From Flavobacterium sp. K5-23 (GTDB lineage Bacteria > Bacteroidota > Bacteroidia > Flavobacteriales > Flavobacteriaceae), in NCBI RefSeq assembly GCF_023278045.1, contig NZ_CP056783.1, forward strand, positions 1,054,001 to 1,118,000: DNA of 64,000 bases, in the 5' to 3' direction. Shown here in pieces: positions 51,953 through 60,887 of the stretch. Every line of letters begins with the position of its first letter. Positions within the stretch are counted from its first letter, which is position 1. The position numbers and the translations under genes were made by a program. The notes under the pieces were generated by a model. It worked only from the letters and a program-made list of their open reading frames with translations, did no database searches and was not told the DNA's origin.

Positions 51953-52927
51953 ATGCATGCCATTTACGAGTATCAAGAGTTTTTTAGTAGTTATCTAAAA
52001 AAACAAACCATCCTTAAAGAACCTAAAAATCTTTATGAGCCTATAGCGTACATTGTAGGTTTAGGGGGTAAAAGAATGCGTCCTGTTTTAACATTAATGG
52101 CTGCCGAAGTTTTTAATGCTGATTATGAAAAAGCATTGCCAGCAGCTATGGCTGTTGAAGTATTTCATAATTTTTCTTTGGTTCACGATGACATTATGGA
52201 CGATGCTCCTTTGCGCCGTGGAAACCCAACCGTTCATGAAAAATGGAACATCAATACTGGAATTTTATCCGGTGATGCGATGCTTATATTGGCCTACCAA
52301 TTTTTCGAACAATACGAACCGGTTATTTTCAGGGATTTGGCAAAATTATTCAGTAAAACGGCTCTTGAGGTTTGTGAAGGCCAGCAATGGGATGTTGATT
52401 TTGAAACTCGTGATGATGTTACGATTCCGGAATATCTTAAAATGATTGAATATAAAACGGCGGTTCTTGTTGCTGCTGCCATGAAAATGGGGGCGATTGT
52501 TGCCGAAACTTCTGAGGAAAACGCCAATTTGATTTATGAATTTGGTTTGAATCTGGGGTTGGCATTTCAATTACAAGACGATTATCTCGATGCCTTTGGT
52601 AATCCAGAAACTTTTGGCAAGCAAGTGGGCGGTGATATTATCGAAAATAAAAAAACTTATTTATACTTGAAAGCGATTGCGTTTTCTGAGAAAACTCAGG
52701 CAGATGAGTTGAGAAAACTATTTGCGATTCAGCCAGAAGATAATTCGAATAAAATAGAATCGGCTAAAAAAATATTTAATGATTCCGGAGCTTCAGCAGC
52801 TACCCAACAAGCCATAAAAGAGTATACTTTTAAAGCTTTCGAAACCTTGGATAAAATGAATATTGAAGACGATAAGAAAGAAGTACTAAGGGTTTTTGGT
52901 CAAAATCTAATGGGGAGGAACGTTTAG
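51953..52927 (+). CDS. Trans-polyprenyl diphosphate synthase
   Basis: Elongates allylic diphosphates with isopentenyl diphosphate, making the side-chain precursor for quinones or the lipid carrier. 324 residues. The first aspartate-rich motif is SLVHDDIMDDAPLRRG (Asp79, Asp80, Asp83) and the second AFQLQDDYLDAFG (Asp209, Asp210, Asp213). The first motif has no two-residue insertion (DDxxD), as in geranylgeranyl to longer-chain enzymes rather than bacterial FPP synthases. Exact chain length cannot be read. Start chosen at the ATG after the -7 box. Confidence 0.93.
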   Translation: MHAIYEYQEFFSSYLKKQTILKEPKNLYEPIAYIVGLGGKRMRPVLTLMAAEVFNADYEKALPAAMAVEVFHNFSLVHDDIMDDAPLRRGNPTVHEKWNINTGILSGDAMLILAYQFFEQYEPVIFRDLAKLFSKTALEVCEGQQWDVDFETRDDVTIPEYLKMIEYKTAVLVAAAMKMGAIVAETSEENANLIYEFGLNLGLAFQLQDDYLDAFGNPETFGKQVGGDIIENKKTYLYLKAIAFSEKTQADELRKLFAIQPEDNSNKIESAKKIFNDSGASAATQQAIKEYTFKAFETLDKMNIEDDKKEVLRVFGQNLMGRNV

Positions 52928-52964
52928 TTAACTGTTTTCAAAAATCCTAAATCCTAAATCGAAT

Positions 52965-53318
52965 ATGTTTATAGCTCCACTAAATACTGATGCATTACTA
53001 TCTGAGGCCGAAAAAGAATTTTTGTACCTCAAGTTAGTAGAACAAACCAAAAAGGATTTTAATCTGGCAAATGAAGGAATTGATTTCCCTATGAGCATTA
53101 GCCCGGATGAGTTGAAAATCCAACTGCACGAAAAAATATACAGACTCATTCAATATAAATTTGCCGAATATTTAAACTTGCTTTATATTATAGACGTTTC
53201 TGAGGAAGAAGTAAAAAAAATGGATGGCTCTGATTTGGTTGTATTGGCTGAACAAGTGTCTTTTTTAATCCTAAAAAGGGAATGGCAAAAAGTATGGTTT
53301 AGAAACAAGTATAAGTAA
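52965..53318 (+). CDS. Conserved small protein downstream of the polyprenyl synthase, unknown
   Basis: 117 residues, soluble, mostly helical and charged (ALLSEAEKEFLYLKLVEQTK at the start, then LQHEKIYRLIQYKFAEYLN-like helices and LAEQVSFLILKREWQKVWF). No signal or membrane helix. It begins 37 bp after the prenyl synthase, behind a low-complexity AAATCCTAAATCCTAAATC run. I do not recognise a named domain; the good codon frame and operon position support a real gene. Confidence 0.8.
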   Translation: MFIAPLNTDALLSEAEKEFLYLKLVEQTKKDFNLANEGIDFPMSISPDELKIQLHEKIYRLIQYKFAEYLNLLYIIDVSEEEVKKMDGSDLVVLAEQVSFLILKREWQKVWFRNKYK

Positions 53319-53693
53319 GTCGGAAATCAAGGAGTTAGGAGTTAAGACTTAAAGTTTAAAAGTTAGGTTTTTGAACTTCCATCTCCCGCCTTCCAATTTT
53401 TTATTCTCAGCAACATTGCGCTCGACTTCTATGTTATAAAATTAAGGATTCATTGCCTCCGGTTTTAGCTGGTATTGTGAGGATTTTCATTGATAAAGAC
53501 TTTAGTCAAAAGATTGATTTCAAATTATTTCATCTTTGTGAAAGTTTTAAATTTTGATAAAGATTTTTCGAGTTACTTAACTTAAAAACCAATATTAAGT
53601 CTAATAAACTCAATCTTTATTATAGTTTTTAATGATTGTGAGTACTTTAGAGTAGTATTAACAAAATTAAATATTTACATTTAAACAATAACA

Positions 53694-53720
53694 CACCCCT
53701 AACCCCTCTCAAGAGGGGAA
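53694..53720. repeat. Dispersed C/G-run repeat, family B copy 2
   Basis: ACACCCCTAACCCC, then the hairpin CCCCTCT-ca-AGAGGGG. Same type as 17611-17640, in the reverse orientation. Confidence 0.65.
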
Positions 53721-53846
53721 TTCGCCCCTATTAACATTTAACCATTAGTTGTTTTTAAGCAAATAAATAGAAAGATTTTTATTTAAATATCTTAATTTCA
53801 AAGAAATTGAGTTATTTAAAATCCGATAGTTTGGTATTCGATCAGT

Positions 53847-53879
53847 CACCACCTCCTTTGGAGGGGGCTGGGGGGAGGA
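53847..53879. repeat. Dispersed C/G-run repeat, family B copy 3
   Basis: Hairpin CCTCCTTTGGAGG followed by GGGCTGGGGGGAGG, directly at the stop codon of the 53880 gene. Opposite orientation to copy 2, 126 bp away. Confidence 0.65.
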
Positions 53880-54425
53880 TCAAAAATACATTCTCACAAA
53901 AGGCATAAACGCATTGCTGTATGCGCTTTTATTGTCGTTGTGAAGTACATTGTAACGAACTCCCATAGTTACATTACCGCTTCTATATCCTCCACCAAGA
54001 AATAAACCGGTATTCCAATAATTGTTTGATTTTATCGATGGGTCTTGAAAATTCACATTAACTCTTAACTGTTCTAATTCAGCCGAAAGTTGTAATTCTC
54101 TAAAAGGGTTGAATAATCCTATTATACTGGCCCCGTATAAATTAGAGGTGTAAAAATATTTTTGCTTTGCATAAGTGTATTGTACTCCCAATCCCAAAGC
54201 AAATTGCTGGTCAAAATTATATATGGCACTCGGGGACACTGAAATATCTGTAAATCCTGTTCCGAAACCTAGTCCGATTCCGCCTCCAAATTGTACTTTT
54301 CTCCAAAAATCAGCCGATTGATTTTGTGTTGATGAATTTTGTTGTGCCAATAAACTATTCGAAAGCAATAAAAGAATAACTACTAAAATTGATTTCGAAA
54401 CAGTCAAAATGCGATAATTTTCCAT
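53880..54425 (-). CDS. Small outer-membrane beta-barrel-like protein divergent from sucA (often mislabelled alpha-ketoglutarate decarboxylase)
   Basis: 181 residues from the ATG at 54425; the frame is open to 54524, but that leader is lysine-rich and not a signal, whereas MENYRILTVSKSILVVILLL starts a clear export signal ending NSLLAQ. The mature part alternates aromatic and polar residues (FGGGIGLGFGTGFTDISVSP, LGLGVQYTYAKQKY) and ends in Phe (FVRMYF), typical of outer-membrane barrels. Databases call homologues alpha-ketoglutarate decarboxylase because they sit beside sucA; no catalytic motif is present. Function unknown. Confidence 0.85.
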   Translation of the reverse strand: MENYRILTVSKSILVVILLLLSNSLLAQQNSSTQNQSADFWRKVQFGGGIGLGFGTGFTDISVSPSAIYNFDQQFALGLGVQYTYAKQKYFYTSNLYGASIIGLFNPFRELQLSAELEQLRVNVNFQDPSIKSNNYWNTGLFLGGGYRSGNVTMGVRYNVLHNDNKSAYSNAFMPFVRMYF

Positions 54426-54486
54426 AAACAATTCAATTTTTAACAATTTAATACATAAAAGTAAATATAAATTTATTGGTTTATCG

Positions 54487-54494
54487 TACTTTTG
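54487..54494 (+). promoter_or_regulatory. -7 promoter box for sucA
   Basis: TACTTTTG matches TAnnTTTG, 37 bp ahead of the sucA ATG. No good -33 match. Confidence 0.5.
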
Positions 54495-54531
54495 CCAAAC
54501 TATTTTAACAAAAAGTATATTCACTAATATT

Positions 54532-57309
54532 ATGGATAGGTTTTCATTTCTAAACGCAGCACATACAGAGTTTTTTGCACAATTATACGATCAATATACA
54601 GAGAATCCAGATAGCGTAGAGCCTAGTTGGAGAGGTTTTTTTCAGGGTTTCGACTTTGGAATGGCAACTTATAATGATGAGAATCCAGCAGTTTATGCTG
54701 CAAATGCCGCTTCTGGCGCAGTTGACAGCAGCTTGATTTCTGAAAAACTTCAAAAAGAATTTAATGTTTTAAAACTGGTTGAAGGATATCGTACTCGCGG
54801 ACATTTGTTTACTAAAACAAATCCGGTAAGAGACAGAAGATCTTACGAGCCTACTTTAGATATAACAAATTTCGGACTGTCAACAGCAGATTTAAATACT
54901 GTTTTTGATGCAGCTAAAATTATTGGAATAGCCCCATGTTCTCTAACGGACATTATAAAACACCTTGACACTATCTATTGTCAGCACATTGGGGTGGAGT
55001 ATATGTACATCCGAAAACCAGAGATTATTCAATGGATTCAAAGTAAATTAGGGGTAAATGATAATCAGCCTAATTTTTCAGTAGATGAAAAGAAGTCTAT
55101 TTTAAATAAATTAAACCAGGCGGTTTCCTTTGAGAATTTCTTGCATACGAAGTATGTAGGTCAAAAACGTTTTTCACTTGAAGGTGGTGAGTCAATTATT
55201 CCAGGACTGGACGCTTTAATTGAAAAAGCAGCCGAAAAAGGAGTAGAGCAGTTTGTAATGGGAATGGCACACCGTGGTCGTTTGAATGTTTTAGCAAACA
55301 TCTTTGGGAAATCCACTCAGGATATTTTTGGAGAATTTGATGGTAAGGATTACGATCAGGAATATTTTGATGGTGATGTAAAATACCATTTAGGACTTAC
55401 AGCTGATAAAATTACAAGTACAGGAAAAAAGATTAATATCAATCTAGCTCCTAATCCTTCTCACCTTGAAACAGTAGGTGCGGTAATTGAAGGGATTACA
55501 AGAGCAAAACAAGATAAATATTTTCCAAATGACTTTTCAAAAGTATTACCTATTGCCGTTCACGGTGATGCTGCAATTGCAGGACAAGGAATTCTTTATG
55601 AAATAGTGCAAATGGCACAGTTAGACGGATACAAAACGGGTGGAACAATACATATTGTCATCAATAACCAAGTTGGATTTACAACTAATTATCTTGATGC
55701 TCGTTCTTCTACTTATTGTACGGATGTTGCCAAGGTTACATTGTCTCCAGTATTGCACGTAAATGCGGATGATGCTGAAGCAGTAGTGCACGCAATGTCT
55801 TTTGCATTGGATTTCAGAATGCAATTTGGTCGTGACGTATTCATTGACTTATTAGGATATAGAAAATACGGTCATAATGAAGGTGATGAGCCTCGTTTTA
55901 CACAGCCAGTATTATATAAAATCATAGCAAAACATCAAAACCCAAGAGATCTTTATGCTGAAAAGCTTTTGGCTGACGGAGTTATTGATGCTGCTTATGT
56001 AAAAGGATTAGAGAAAGAATACAAATCAGGATTAGAAGTAAACCTGGAAGCTTCACGTAAAAAAGAACTGACTATAATCACACCATTTATGCAAAATGAA
56101 TGGCAAGGTTTTGCTCGTGTTTCTAATGATGAAATGCTTAAAAAAGTAGATACTTCTTTTTCTAAAGAAGGTCTTACAGCTGTTGCAAATGCAGTTTGTA
56201 ACTTACCTACTGATAAAAAGTTTATTAATAAAATCCAAAAATTAATAAACGACAGAAAAACAATGTTTTTCGAAACCAACAAGCTGGACTGGGCTATGGC
56301 TGAGCATTTAGCTTACGGTTCATTAATGATAGAAGGATATGATGTTCGTATATCTGGACAGGATGTAGAGCGTGGTACTTTTTCTCACCGCCATGCGGTT
56401 GTTAAAGTAGAAGATTCTGAGGAAGAAGCTGTCTTGATAAACAATATAGAAGGAGAAAAAGGAAAATTCAATGTCTTTAACTCCCTGTTGTCTGAGTACG
56501 GAGTTCTTGGTTTTGACTATGGATATGCATTGACAAATCCAAATGCACTGACTATTTGGGAAGCACAATTTGGAGATTTCTCTAATGGAGCCCAAATTAT
56601 GATTGACCAGTATATTTCATGTGGAGAAGACAAGTGGAACAACCAGAACGGAATTGTTTTATTATTACCTCACGGATATGAAGGGCAAGGTGCTGAGCAC
56701 TCTTCGGGAAGAATGGAACGTTATTTACAACTTTGTGCAAGACACAATATGTATGTTGCTGACTGTACAACACCGGCTAACTTCTTTCACTTGTTGAGAA
56801 GACAAATGAAAACGACTTTCCGTAAACCATTAATTGTGTTTACACCAAAAAGTTTACTACGTGATCCAAGATGTGTTTCACCTATTGAAGATTTTGTAAA
56901 CGGTTCTTTCCAAGAAACGTTTGATGACGAAACAGTAAATAAAGAAGAAGTGAAAACGTTAGTTTTCTGTACAGGTAAATTCTATTATGATATTACTGCT
57001 GAAAGAGAAAATAACGGTCGTAAAGATGTTGCCGTAGTTAGAATCGAGCAATTATTCCCATTGCCAGTAGAGCAATTGGCAGCAATTATAGCGAGATACC
57101 CTAATGCTGATGATTACGTTTGGGCACAAGAAGAGCCTAGAAACATGGGGGCTTATAGCTTTATGTTGATGAATTTTGATCTAGTGAAATGGAGATTAGC
57201 GTCATTAAAAGCCTATTCAGCATCAGCATCAGGAAGTTACACAAGAGCAAAACGCCGTCAGGCAGATGCAATCCAAATGGTATTTAATAAAGATTTATTT
57301 AAATGTTAA
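54532..57309 (+). CDS. sucA: 2-oxoglutarate dehydrogenase E1 component
   Basis: Thiamine-diphosphate-dependent decarboxylase of the TCA cycle. 925 residues. N-terminal motif DRFSFLNAAHTEFFAQLYDQ, then KRFSLEGGESIIPGLD, GMAHRGRLNVLANIFGK, VHGDAAIAGQGILYE, the ThDP-binding region and GHNEGDEPRFTQP, and near the end QEEPRNMGAYSFM. These assign E1o with no doubt. Followed by a hairpin repeat and then sucB in the same direction, a normal E1-E2 pair; the shared E3 (lpd) is elsewhere. Confidence 0.98.
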   Translation: MDRFSFLNAAHTEFFAQLYDQYTENPDSVEPSWRGFFQGFDFGMATYNDENPAVYAANAASGAVDSSLISEKLQKEFNVLKLVEGYRTRGHLFTKTNPVRDRRSYEPTLDITNFGLSTADLNTVFDAAKIIGIAPCSLTDIIKHLDTIYCQHIGVEYMYIRKPEIIQWIQSKLGVNDNQPNFSVDEKKSILNKLNQAVSFENFLHTKYVGQKRFSLEGGESIIPGLDALIEKAAEKGVEQFVMGMAHRGRLNVLANIFGKSTQDIFGEFDGKDYDQEYFDGDVKYHLGLTADKITSTGKKININLAPNPSHLETVGAVIEGITRAKQDKYFPNDFSKVLPIAVHGDAAIAGQGILYEIVQMAQLDGYKTGGTIHIVINNQVGFTTNYLDARSSTYCTDVAKVTLSPVLHVNADDAEAVVHAMSFALDFRMQFGRDVFIDLLGYRKYGHNEGDEPRFTQPVLYKIIAKHQNPRDLYAEKLLADGVIDAAYVKGLEKEYKSGLEVNLEASRKKELTIITPFMQNEWQGFARVSNDEMLKKVDTSFSKEGLTAVANAVCNLPTDKKFINKIQKLINDRKTMFFETNKLDWAMAEHLAYGSLMIEGYDVRISGQDVERGTFSHRHAVVKVEDSEEEAVLINNIEGEKGKFNVFNSLLSEYGVLGFDYGYALTNPNALTIWEAQFGDFSNGAQIMIDQYISCGEDKWNNQNGIVLLLPHGYEGQGAEHSSGRMERYLQLCARHNMYVADCTTPANFFHLLRRQMKTTFRKPLIVFTPKSLLRDPRCVSPIEDFVNGSFQETFDDETVNKEEVKTLVFCTGKFYYDITAERENNGRKDVAVVRIEQLFPLPVEQLAAIIARYPNADDYVWAQEEPRNMGAYSFMLMNFDLVKWRLASLKAYSASASGSYTRAKRRQADAIQMVFNKDLFKC

Positions 57310-57321
57310 GTTAGGAGTTTT

Positions 57322-57392
57322 TTCCTGCTGTCCGCTGTATCCACGCAAAAAAGCGTGGGATGCCTCCCGAAGTTTCGGGACCATCAGGGCTA
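57322..57392 (+). repeat. Dispersed intergenic hairpin repeat, family A copy 3
   Basis: CCTGCTGTCCGCTGTATCC, stem CACGC/GCGTG, GGATGCC, a second hairpin TCCCGAAGTTTCGGGA, and CATCAGGGCTA at the end. Located in the sucA-sucB gap, sense to the genes. Shares outer motifs with 4535 and 17519, but adds an extra hairpin. Confidence 0.8.
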
Positions 57393-57474
57393 AAAAAATA
57401 AAACACACAATAAACAGAGGTTGTTTGAAAGAACACTCTAACATATAAAATTCATAATTTAAAAATTATACAAG

Positions 57475-58692
57475 ATGATTTTAGAAATGAAAGTCCCATC
57501 ACCAGGGGAATCTATAAAAGAAGTTGAAATTGCAACTTGGTTAGTAAAAGACGGAGACTATGTAGAGAAAGACCAAGCAATTGCTGAGGTTGATTCTGAT
57601 AAAGCAACACTGGAATTACCAGCTGAAGCAAGCGGAATTATCACATTAAAAGCAGAAGAAGGTGATGCAGTAGAAGTAGGTGCAGTTGTTTGTTTAATTG
57701 ACACTGCAGCAGCTAAGCCATCTGGTTCAGCTCCAGCAGCTGCGGCAGCTCCAGTTGCTGAAGCTCCAAAAGCAGCTCCAGCTCCAGTAGCAGCAGCTCC
57801 GGCAGCAACTTATGCTTCAGGAACACCATCTCCAGCAGCTAGAAAAATATTAGACGAAAAAAATATCGCTCCAGCTTCAATAACAGGAACTGGTAAAGAC
57901 GGTAGAATCACTAAAGACGATGCTGTAAATGCAGTGCCTTCAATGGGAACTCCTACAGGAGGAAGCCGTGGTTCTGAACGTACAAAATTATCAATGTTGC
58001 GTCGTAAAGTAGCAGAACGTTTAGTTGCTGCAAAAAACGAAACGGCTATGTTAACTACTTTCAACGAAGTAAACATGACGCCTATCAACTTGATTCGTAA
58101 TCAATATAAAGATGAGTTCAAAGCGAAACACGCTGGTGTAGGTCTTGGATATATGTCTTTCTTTACAAAAGCAGTTACAAGAGCTTTAAAATTATATCCA
58201 GATGTAAACTCTATGATGGATGGTGATTATAAAATAGCTTACGATTTCTGTGATATTTCTATCGCAGTATCAGGACCTAAAGGATTAATGGTTCCTGTTG
58301 TTCGTAATGCTGAGAATTTGACTTTCCGTGGTGTAGAAGCTGATATCAAAAGATTAGCTATTAGAGCACGCGATGGACAAATCACGGTTGATGATATGAC
58401 TGGTGGAACATTTACTATCACTAATGGTGGAGTATTTGGATCTATGTTGTCTACTCCTATTATCAATCCTCCACAGTCTGGAATCCTTGGAATGCACAAC
58501 ATTATCGAACGTCCTATTGCCGTAAACGGTAAAGTGGAAATTCACCCTATGATGTATGTAGCGCTTTCTTATGACCACAGAATCATTGATGGTCGTGAGT
58601 CAGTTGGTTTCTTAGTTGCTGTAAAAGAAGCTTTAGAAAACCCAATGGAATTGTTATTAGATAACAATCCTAAAAGAGCATTTGAGTTGTAA
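57475..58692 (+). CDS. sucB: 2-oxoglutarate dehydrogenase E2 (dihydrolipoyl succinyltransferase)
   Basis: Core of the oxoglutarate dehydrogenase complex. One lipoyl domain with lipoyl-Lys43 in [14 protein letters not shown], an Ala/Pro-rich linker (about 80-110), E1/E3-binding domain [13 protein letters not shown] with GRITKDDA, and a catalytic acyltransferase domain ending in [12 protein letters not shown] with His368 and Asp372. 405 residues. Same direction as sucA, separated by the family A repeat. A strong terminator follows. Confidence 0.98.
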   Translation: MILEMKVPSPGESIKEVEIATWLVKDGDYVEKDQAIAEVDSDKATLELPAEASGIITLKAEEGDAVEVGAVVCLIDTAAAKPSGSAPAAAAAPVAEAPKAAPAPVAAAPAATYASGTPSPAARKILDEKNIAPASITGTGKDGRITKDDAVNAVPSMGTPTGGSRGSERTKLSMLRRKVAERLVAAKNETAMLTTFNEVNMTPINLIRNQYKDEFKAKHAGVGLGYMSFFTKAVTRALKLYPDVNSMMDGDYKIAYDFCDISIAVSGPKGLMVPVVRNAENLTFRGVEADIKRLAIRARDGQITVDDMTGGTFTITNGGVFGSMLSTPIINPPQSGILGMHNIIERPIAVNGKVEIHPMMYVALSYDHRIIDGRESVGFLVAVKEALENPMELLLDNNPKRAFEL

Positions 58693-58712
58693 TAACTTCA
58701 TTTTATAATAAC

Positions 58713-58746
58713 AAAAAACCCGTTTGAGAAATCAAACGGGTTTTTT
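58713..58746. terminator. Bidirectional terminator after sucB
   Basis: AAAACCCGTTTGA and TCAAACGGGTTTT around a GAAA loop, with A and T runs on both sides. Ends sucB and the converging lipoprotein gene, whose stop codon lies next to it. Confidence 0.9.
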
Positions 58747-58747
58747 G

Positions 58748-59494
58748 TTATTTATTATTGTATTCCACAAAATCAAAAAGGGCATAATTTTGGGTTTTTG
58801 GAATGTGTTCTCCAATAAATGTTAAATTTTCTAAACTACAAAATATTTTGAACTTTGTTTTAGAGCCGTAACTAAGTTGCACTGTTGAAGCAAGTATATC
58901 GTTAATTCTCCAATTTACCTGATATTTTCTACTTGAATTTAGTGTCAATTCCATTGAAAAGGTATGCCATTGGTTTCTTTTAATTTTAGTGGCATAAGAC
59001 TGAAAAGGATTGGCTTGCGAAGTCATGTATACTAAAAGATCATCAGTTGCTGCATTTAATTCGTTTCGAATGATTTGCTTTCCATAACCTATTTCAAAAT
59101 CAAGTTCGTGGGTGTCATTGTTGTATAAAAACGCTCCTATGCTCGCCATATCTCCTTCCCCTATTGCAGGGACAAAGATTCTCCAGGTGTAGGTGCCGGT
59201 ACTATAAGTTGTGGTGGTTTTTATTTTTGTTCTTTCCCATGTGTTTGGATTGGTAAAGATATTTAAATGTCCATTTTCTATGTAGTAATTAGGATTTCCT
59301 ACTTGGGTTGCATCTTCCCAGCCCGTTAAATTATCAAAACTCCAATTCGTCAATGTACTTGTGTTTCCTCGTTTCGACAAAGAGTAATCTGGTGTTAACG
59401 TGGTTTCGATTTCTTTATTTAATTCCTCTTGAGAACATGAAAATAGAAGGAGTCCCATAGTAAACAATGCTAGTAATTTGATATTTGTTTTCAT
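58748..59494 (-). CDS. Lipoprotein with a concanavalin/GH16-like beta-sandwich domain
   Basis: 248 residues from the ATG at 59494 (an upstream in-frame ATG at 59518 gives eight more residues). A lipoprotein signal ends GLLLFSC (Cys20). The mature part, from TSTLTNWSFDNLTGWEDA on, shows jelly-roll-like strands: YYIENGHLNIF, STGTYTWRIFVPAIGEGDMA, HELDFEIGYG, NQWHTFSMELTL. This resembles GH16-like laminarinase or polysaccharide-binding folds; the catalytic ExDxxE motif appears only as ELDFEIG, so activity is doubtful. Probably binds sugars at the cell surface. In an operon with the retropepsin-like gene. Confidence 0.8.
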   Translation of the reverse strand: MKTNIKLLALFTMGLLLFSCSQEELNKEIETTLTPDYSLSKRGNTSTLTNWSFDNLTGWEDATQVGNPNYYIENGHLNIFTNPNTWERTKIKTTTTYSTGTYTWRIFVPAIGEGDMASIGAFLYNNDTHELDFEIGYGKQIIRNELNAATDDLLVYMTSQANPFQSYATKIKRNQWHTFSMELTLNSSRKYQVNWRINDILASTVQLSYGSKTKFKIFCSLENLTFIGEHIPKTQNYALFDFVEYNNK

Positions 59495-59524
59495 CTCTTG
59501 CATGGTTATATTGGACATTTTTCA

Positions 59525-59962
59525 TCAAAGTAAATATACGAAATAATTAAAGTAATCTACTATTGCCTTGCTTTTGAGTAATATATCAGCTCCTATAATT
59601 CCATGGATAGGTTTTTCCTTATGGAAAATTAATGCTTCATTGACGTGTGATAAGTCAAAAATCACAAGATTGAAATTATTGGTTTTCCAATATCCTATTT
59701 GAAGATCGTTGTTTGTTGCTATTTGAGTAGTTATTCCCGTTGCACCAGCTCCTGATGCTTTTGTGTCTGATACTTCTGCATTAACCTGAAACAATTCAAT
59801 ACTTTCATATCCTATGCAACTGTTTGAGGCTCCCGTATCTAAAATGAAATCACCCTTAACACCATTGATTTTTACTTTTATCAAAAGGTGCTGTGTTTTT
59901 GTAATCTTAAATTTTATTTTTTTATACTTCTCCTTTTTAAGAATGTCGTGAAGGTTTTTCAT
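59525..59962 (-). CDS. Retropepsin-like aspartic protease
   Basis: 145 residues. Aspartic protease motif DFILDTGASNSCIG (Asp42-Thr-Gly-Ala-Ser46) and the flap-end HGIIGADILL near residue 125, the hallmarks of the single-domain, dimeric retroviral-like proteases present in bacteria. No signal peptide. Six bases upstream of the lipoprotein gene start (or 30 bp with the later start), so one transcript. The target is unknown. It has a -7 box upstream (59980-59987). Confidence 0.9.
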   Translation of the reverse strand: MKNLHDILKKEKYKKIKFKITKTQHLLIKVKINGVKGDFILDTGASNSCIGYESIELFQVNAEVSDTKASGAGATGITTQIATNNDLQIGYWKTNNFNLVIFDLSHVNEALIFHKEKPIHGIIGADILLKSKAIVDYFNYFVYLL

Positions 59963-59979
59963 AAATAGTAAGTGAAACT

Positions 59980-59987
59980 CAAATATA
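59980..59987 (-). promoter_or_regulatory. -7 promoter box for the retropepsin gene
   Basis: TATATTTG on the minus strand, 17 bp ahead of the ATG. Fits TAnnTTTG. Confidence 0.5.
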
Positions 59988-60031
59988 GTTTAAAATGTGC
60001 AGGAATCTAAAAATCTGCCATTTCAAAATTG

Positions 60032-60039
60032 TAACTTTG
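60032..60039 (+). promoter_or_regulatory. -7 promoter box for tatD
   Basis: TAACTTTG fits TAnnTTTG, 19 bp ahead of the ATG at 60059. Confidence 0.55.
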
Positions 60040-60058
60040 CTGCTTTCAAAAACTAGAA

Positions 60059-60826
60059 ATGATAATCACAGATACCCATACCCATCTTTATAGCGAAGAA
60101 TTTGATTTAGACCGTAACGAAATGATTCAAAGAGCAATTGATGCTGGAGTTTCTCGTTTTTTTGTGCCTGCTATTGATTCAACGTGTAAAGAGGCGATGT
60201 ATGAACTTGAAGAAAATAATCCAGATACAGTTTTCCTAATGATGGGTTTGCACCCTACTTATGTTAAAGATAATTATCTGGAAGAATTACAACATGTAGA
60301 AACGGAACTTGGAAAACGAAAATTTTATGCCATTGGAGAGATAGGGATCGATTTATATTGGGATAAAACTCATTTAAAGGAACAGCAAGCTGCTTTTAAA
60401 AAACAAATTCAATTAGCCAAACAATACAAGTTGCCAATTGTTATTCATTGCCGTGATGCTTTCGATGAAATATTCGAAATATTGGAAGAAGAAAAGTCGG
60501 AAGATTTGTTCGGGATTTTTCATTGCTTTACGGGAACTTACGAGCAGGCGTTACAGGCGATTTCGTATAATATGAAATTGGGAATTGGTGGTGTTGTTAC
60601 TTTCAAAAACGGAAAAATTGACCAATTTCTAAACCAAATAGACTTGAAGCATATTGTTTTAGAAACCGATTCTCCTTACTTGGCTCCAATACCATATAGA
60701 GGGAAGCGTAATGAAAGTGGTTATATCGTTAATGTTGTTGCTAAATTAGCTCAGATTTACACGGTTTCCGCCGAAGAAATTGCCGCAATAACAACCGAAA
60801 ATTCCAAAGCAATTTTCGGGATTTAA
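60059..60826 (+). CDS. tatD: TatD-family metal-dependent hydrolase
   Basis: Metal-dependent nuclease or hydrolase of the TIM-barrel amidohydrolase type. 255 residues. Metal-binding motifs are DTHTHLYSEEF (His7, His9), GLHPTYV, GEIGIDLYWD, VIHCRDAFDE, FHCFTGTYEQA and ETDSPYLAP. First of three same-strand genes leading to the acyltransferase and asparaginase. Confidence 0.95.
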   Translation: MIITDTHTHLYSEEFDLDRNEMIQRAIDAGVSRFFVPAIDSTCKEAMYELEENNPDTVFLMMGLHPTYVKDNYLEELQHVETELGKRKFYAIGEIGIDLYWDKTHLKEQQAAFKKQIQLAKQYKLPIVIHCRDAFDEIFEILEEEKSEDLFGIFHCFTGTYEQALQAISYNMKLGIGGVVTFKNGKIDQFLNQIDLKHIVLETDSPYLAPIPYRGKRNESGYIVNVVAKLAQIYTVSAEEIAAITTENSKAIFGI

Positions 60827-60887
60827 TGCAGAATTCCCCATAAATTAATATTTTTTTTGTTCATTTGTCCTCACTAAAATAACTATA

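Larger units (their letters stand above)
53319..53879. other. Repeat-rich intergenic region between the 52965 gene and the barrel protein
   Basis: About 560 bp without a gene. Left part holds a low-complexity GGAGTTAGGAGTTAAGACTT run (about 53328-53360). Right part holds two C/G-run repeat copies (below). The rest is AT-rich with no hairpin of note. Confidence 0.6.
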
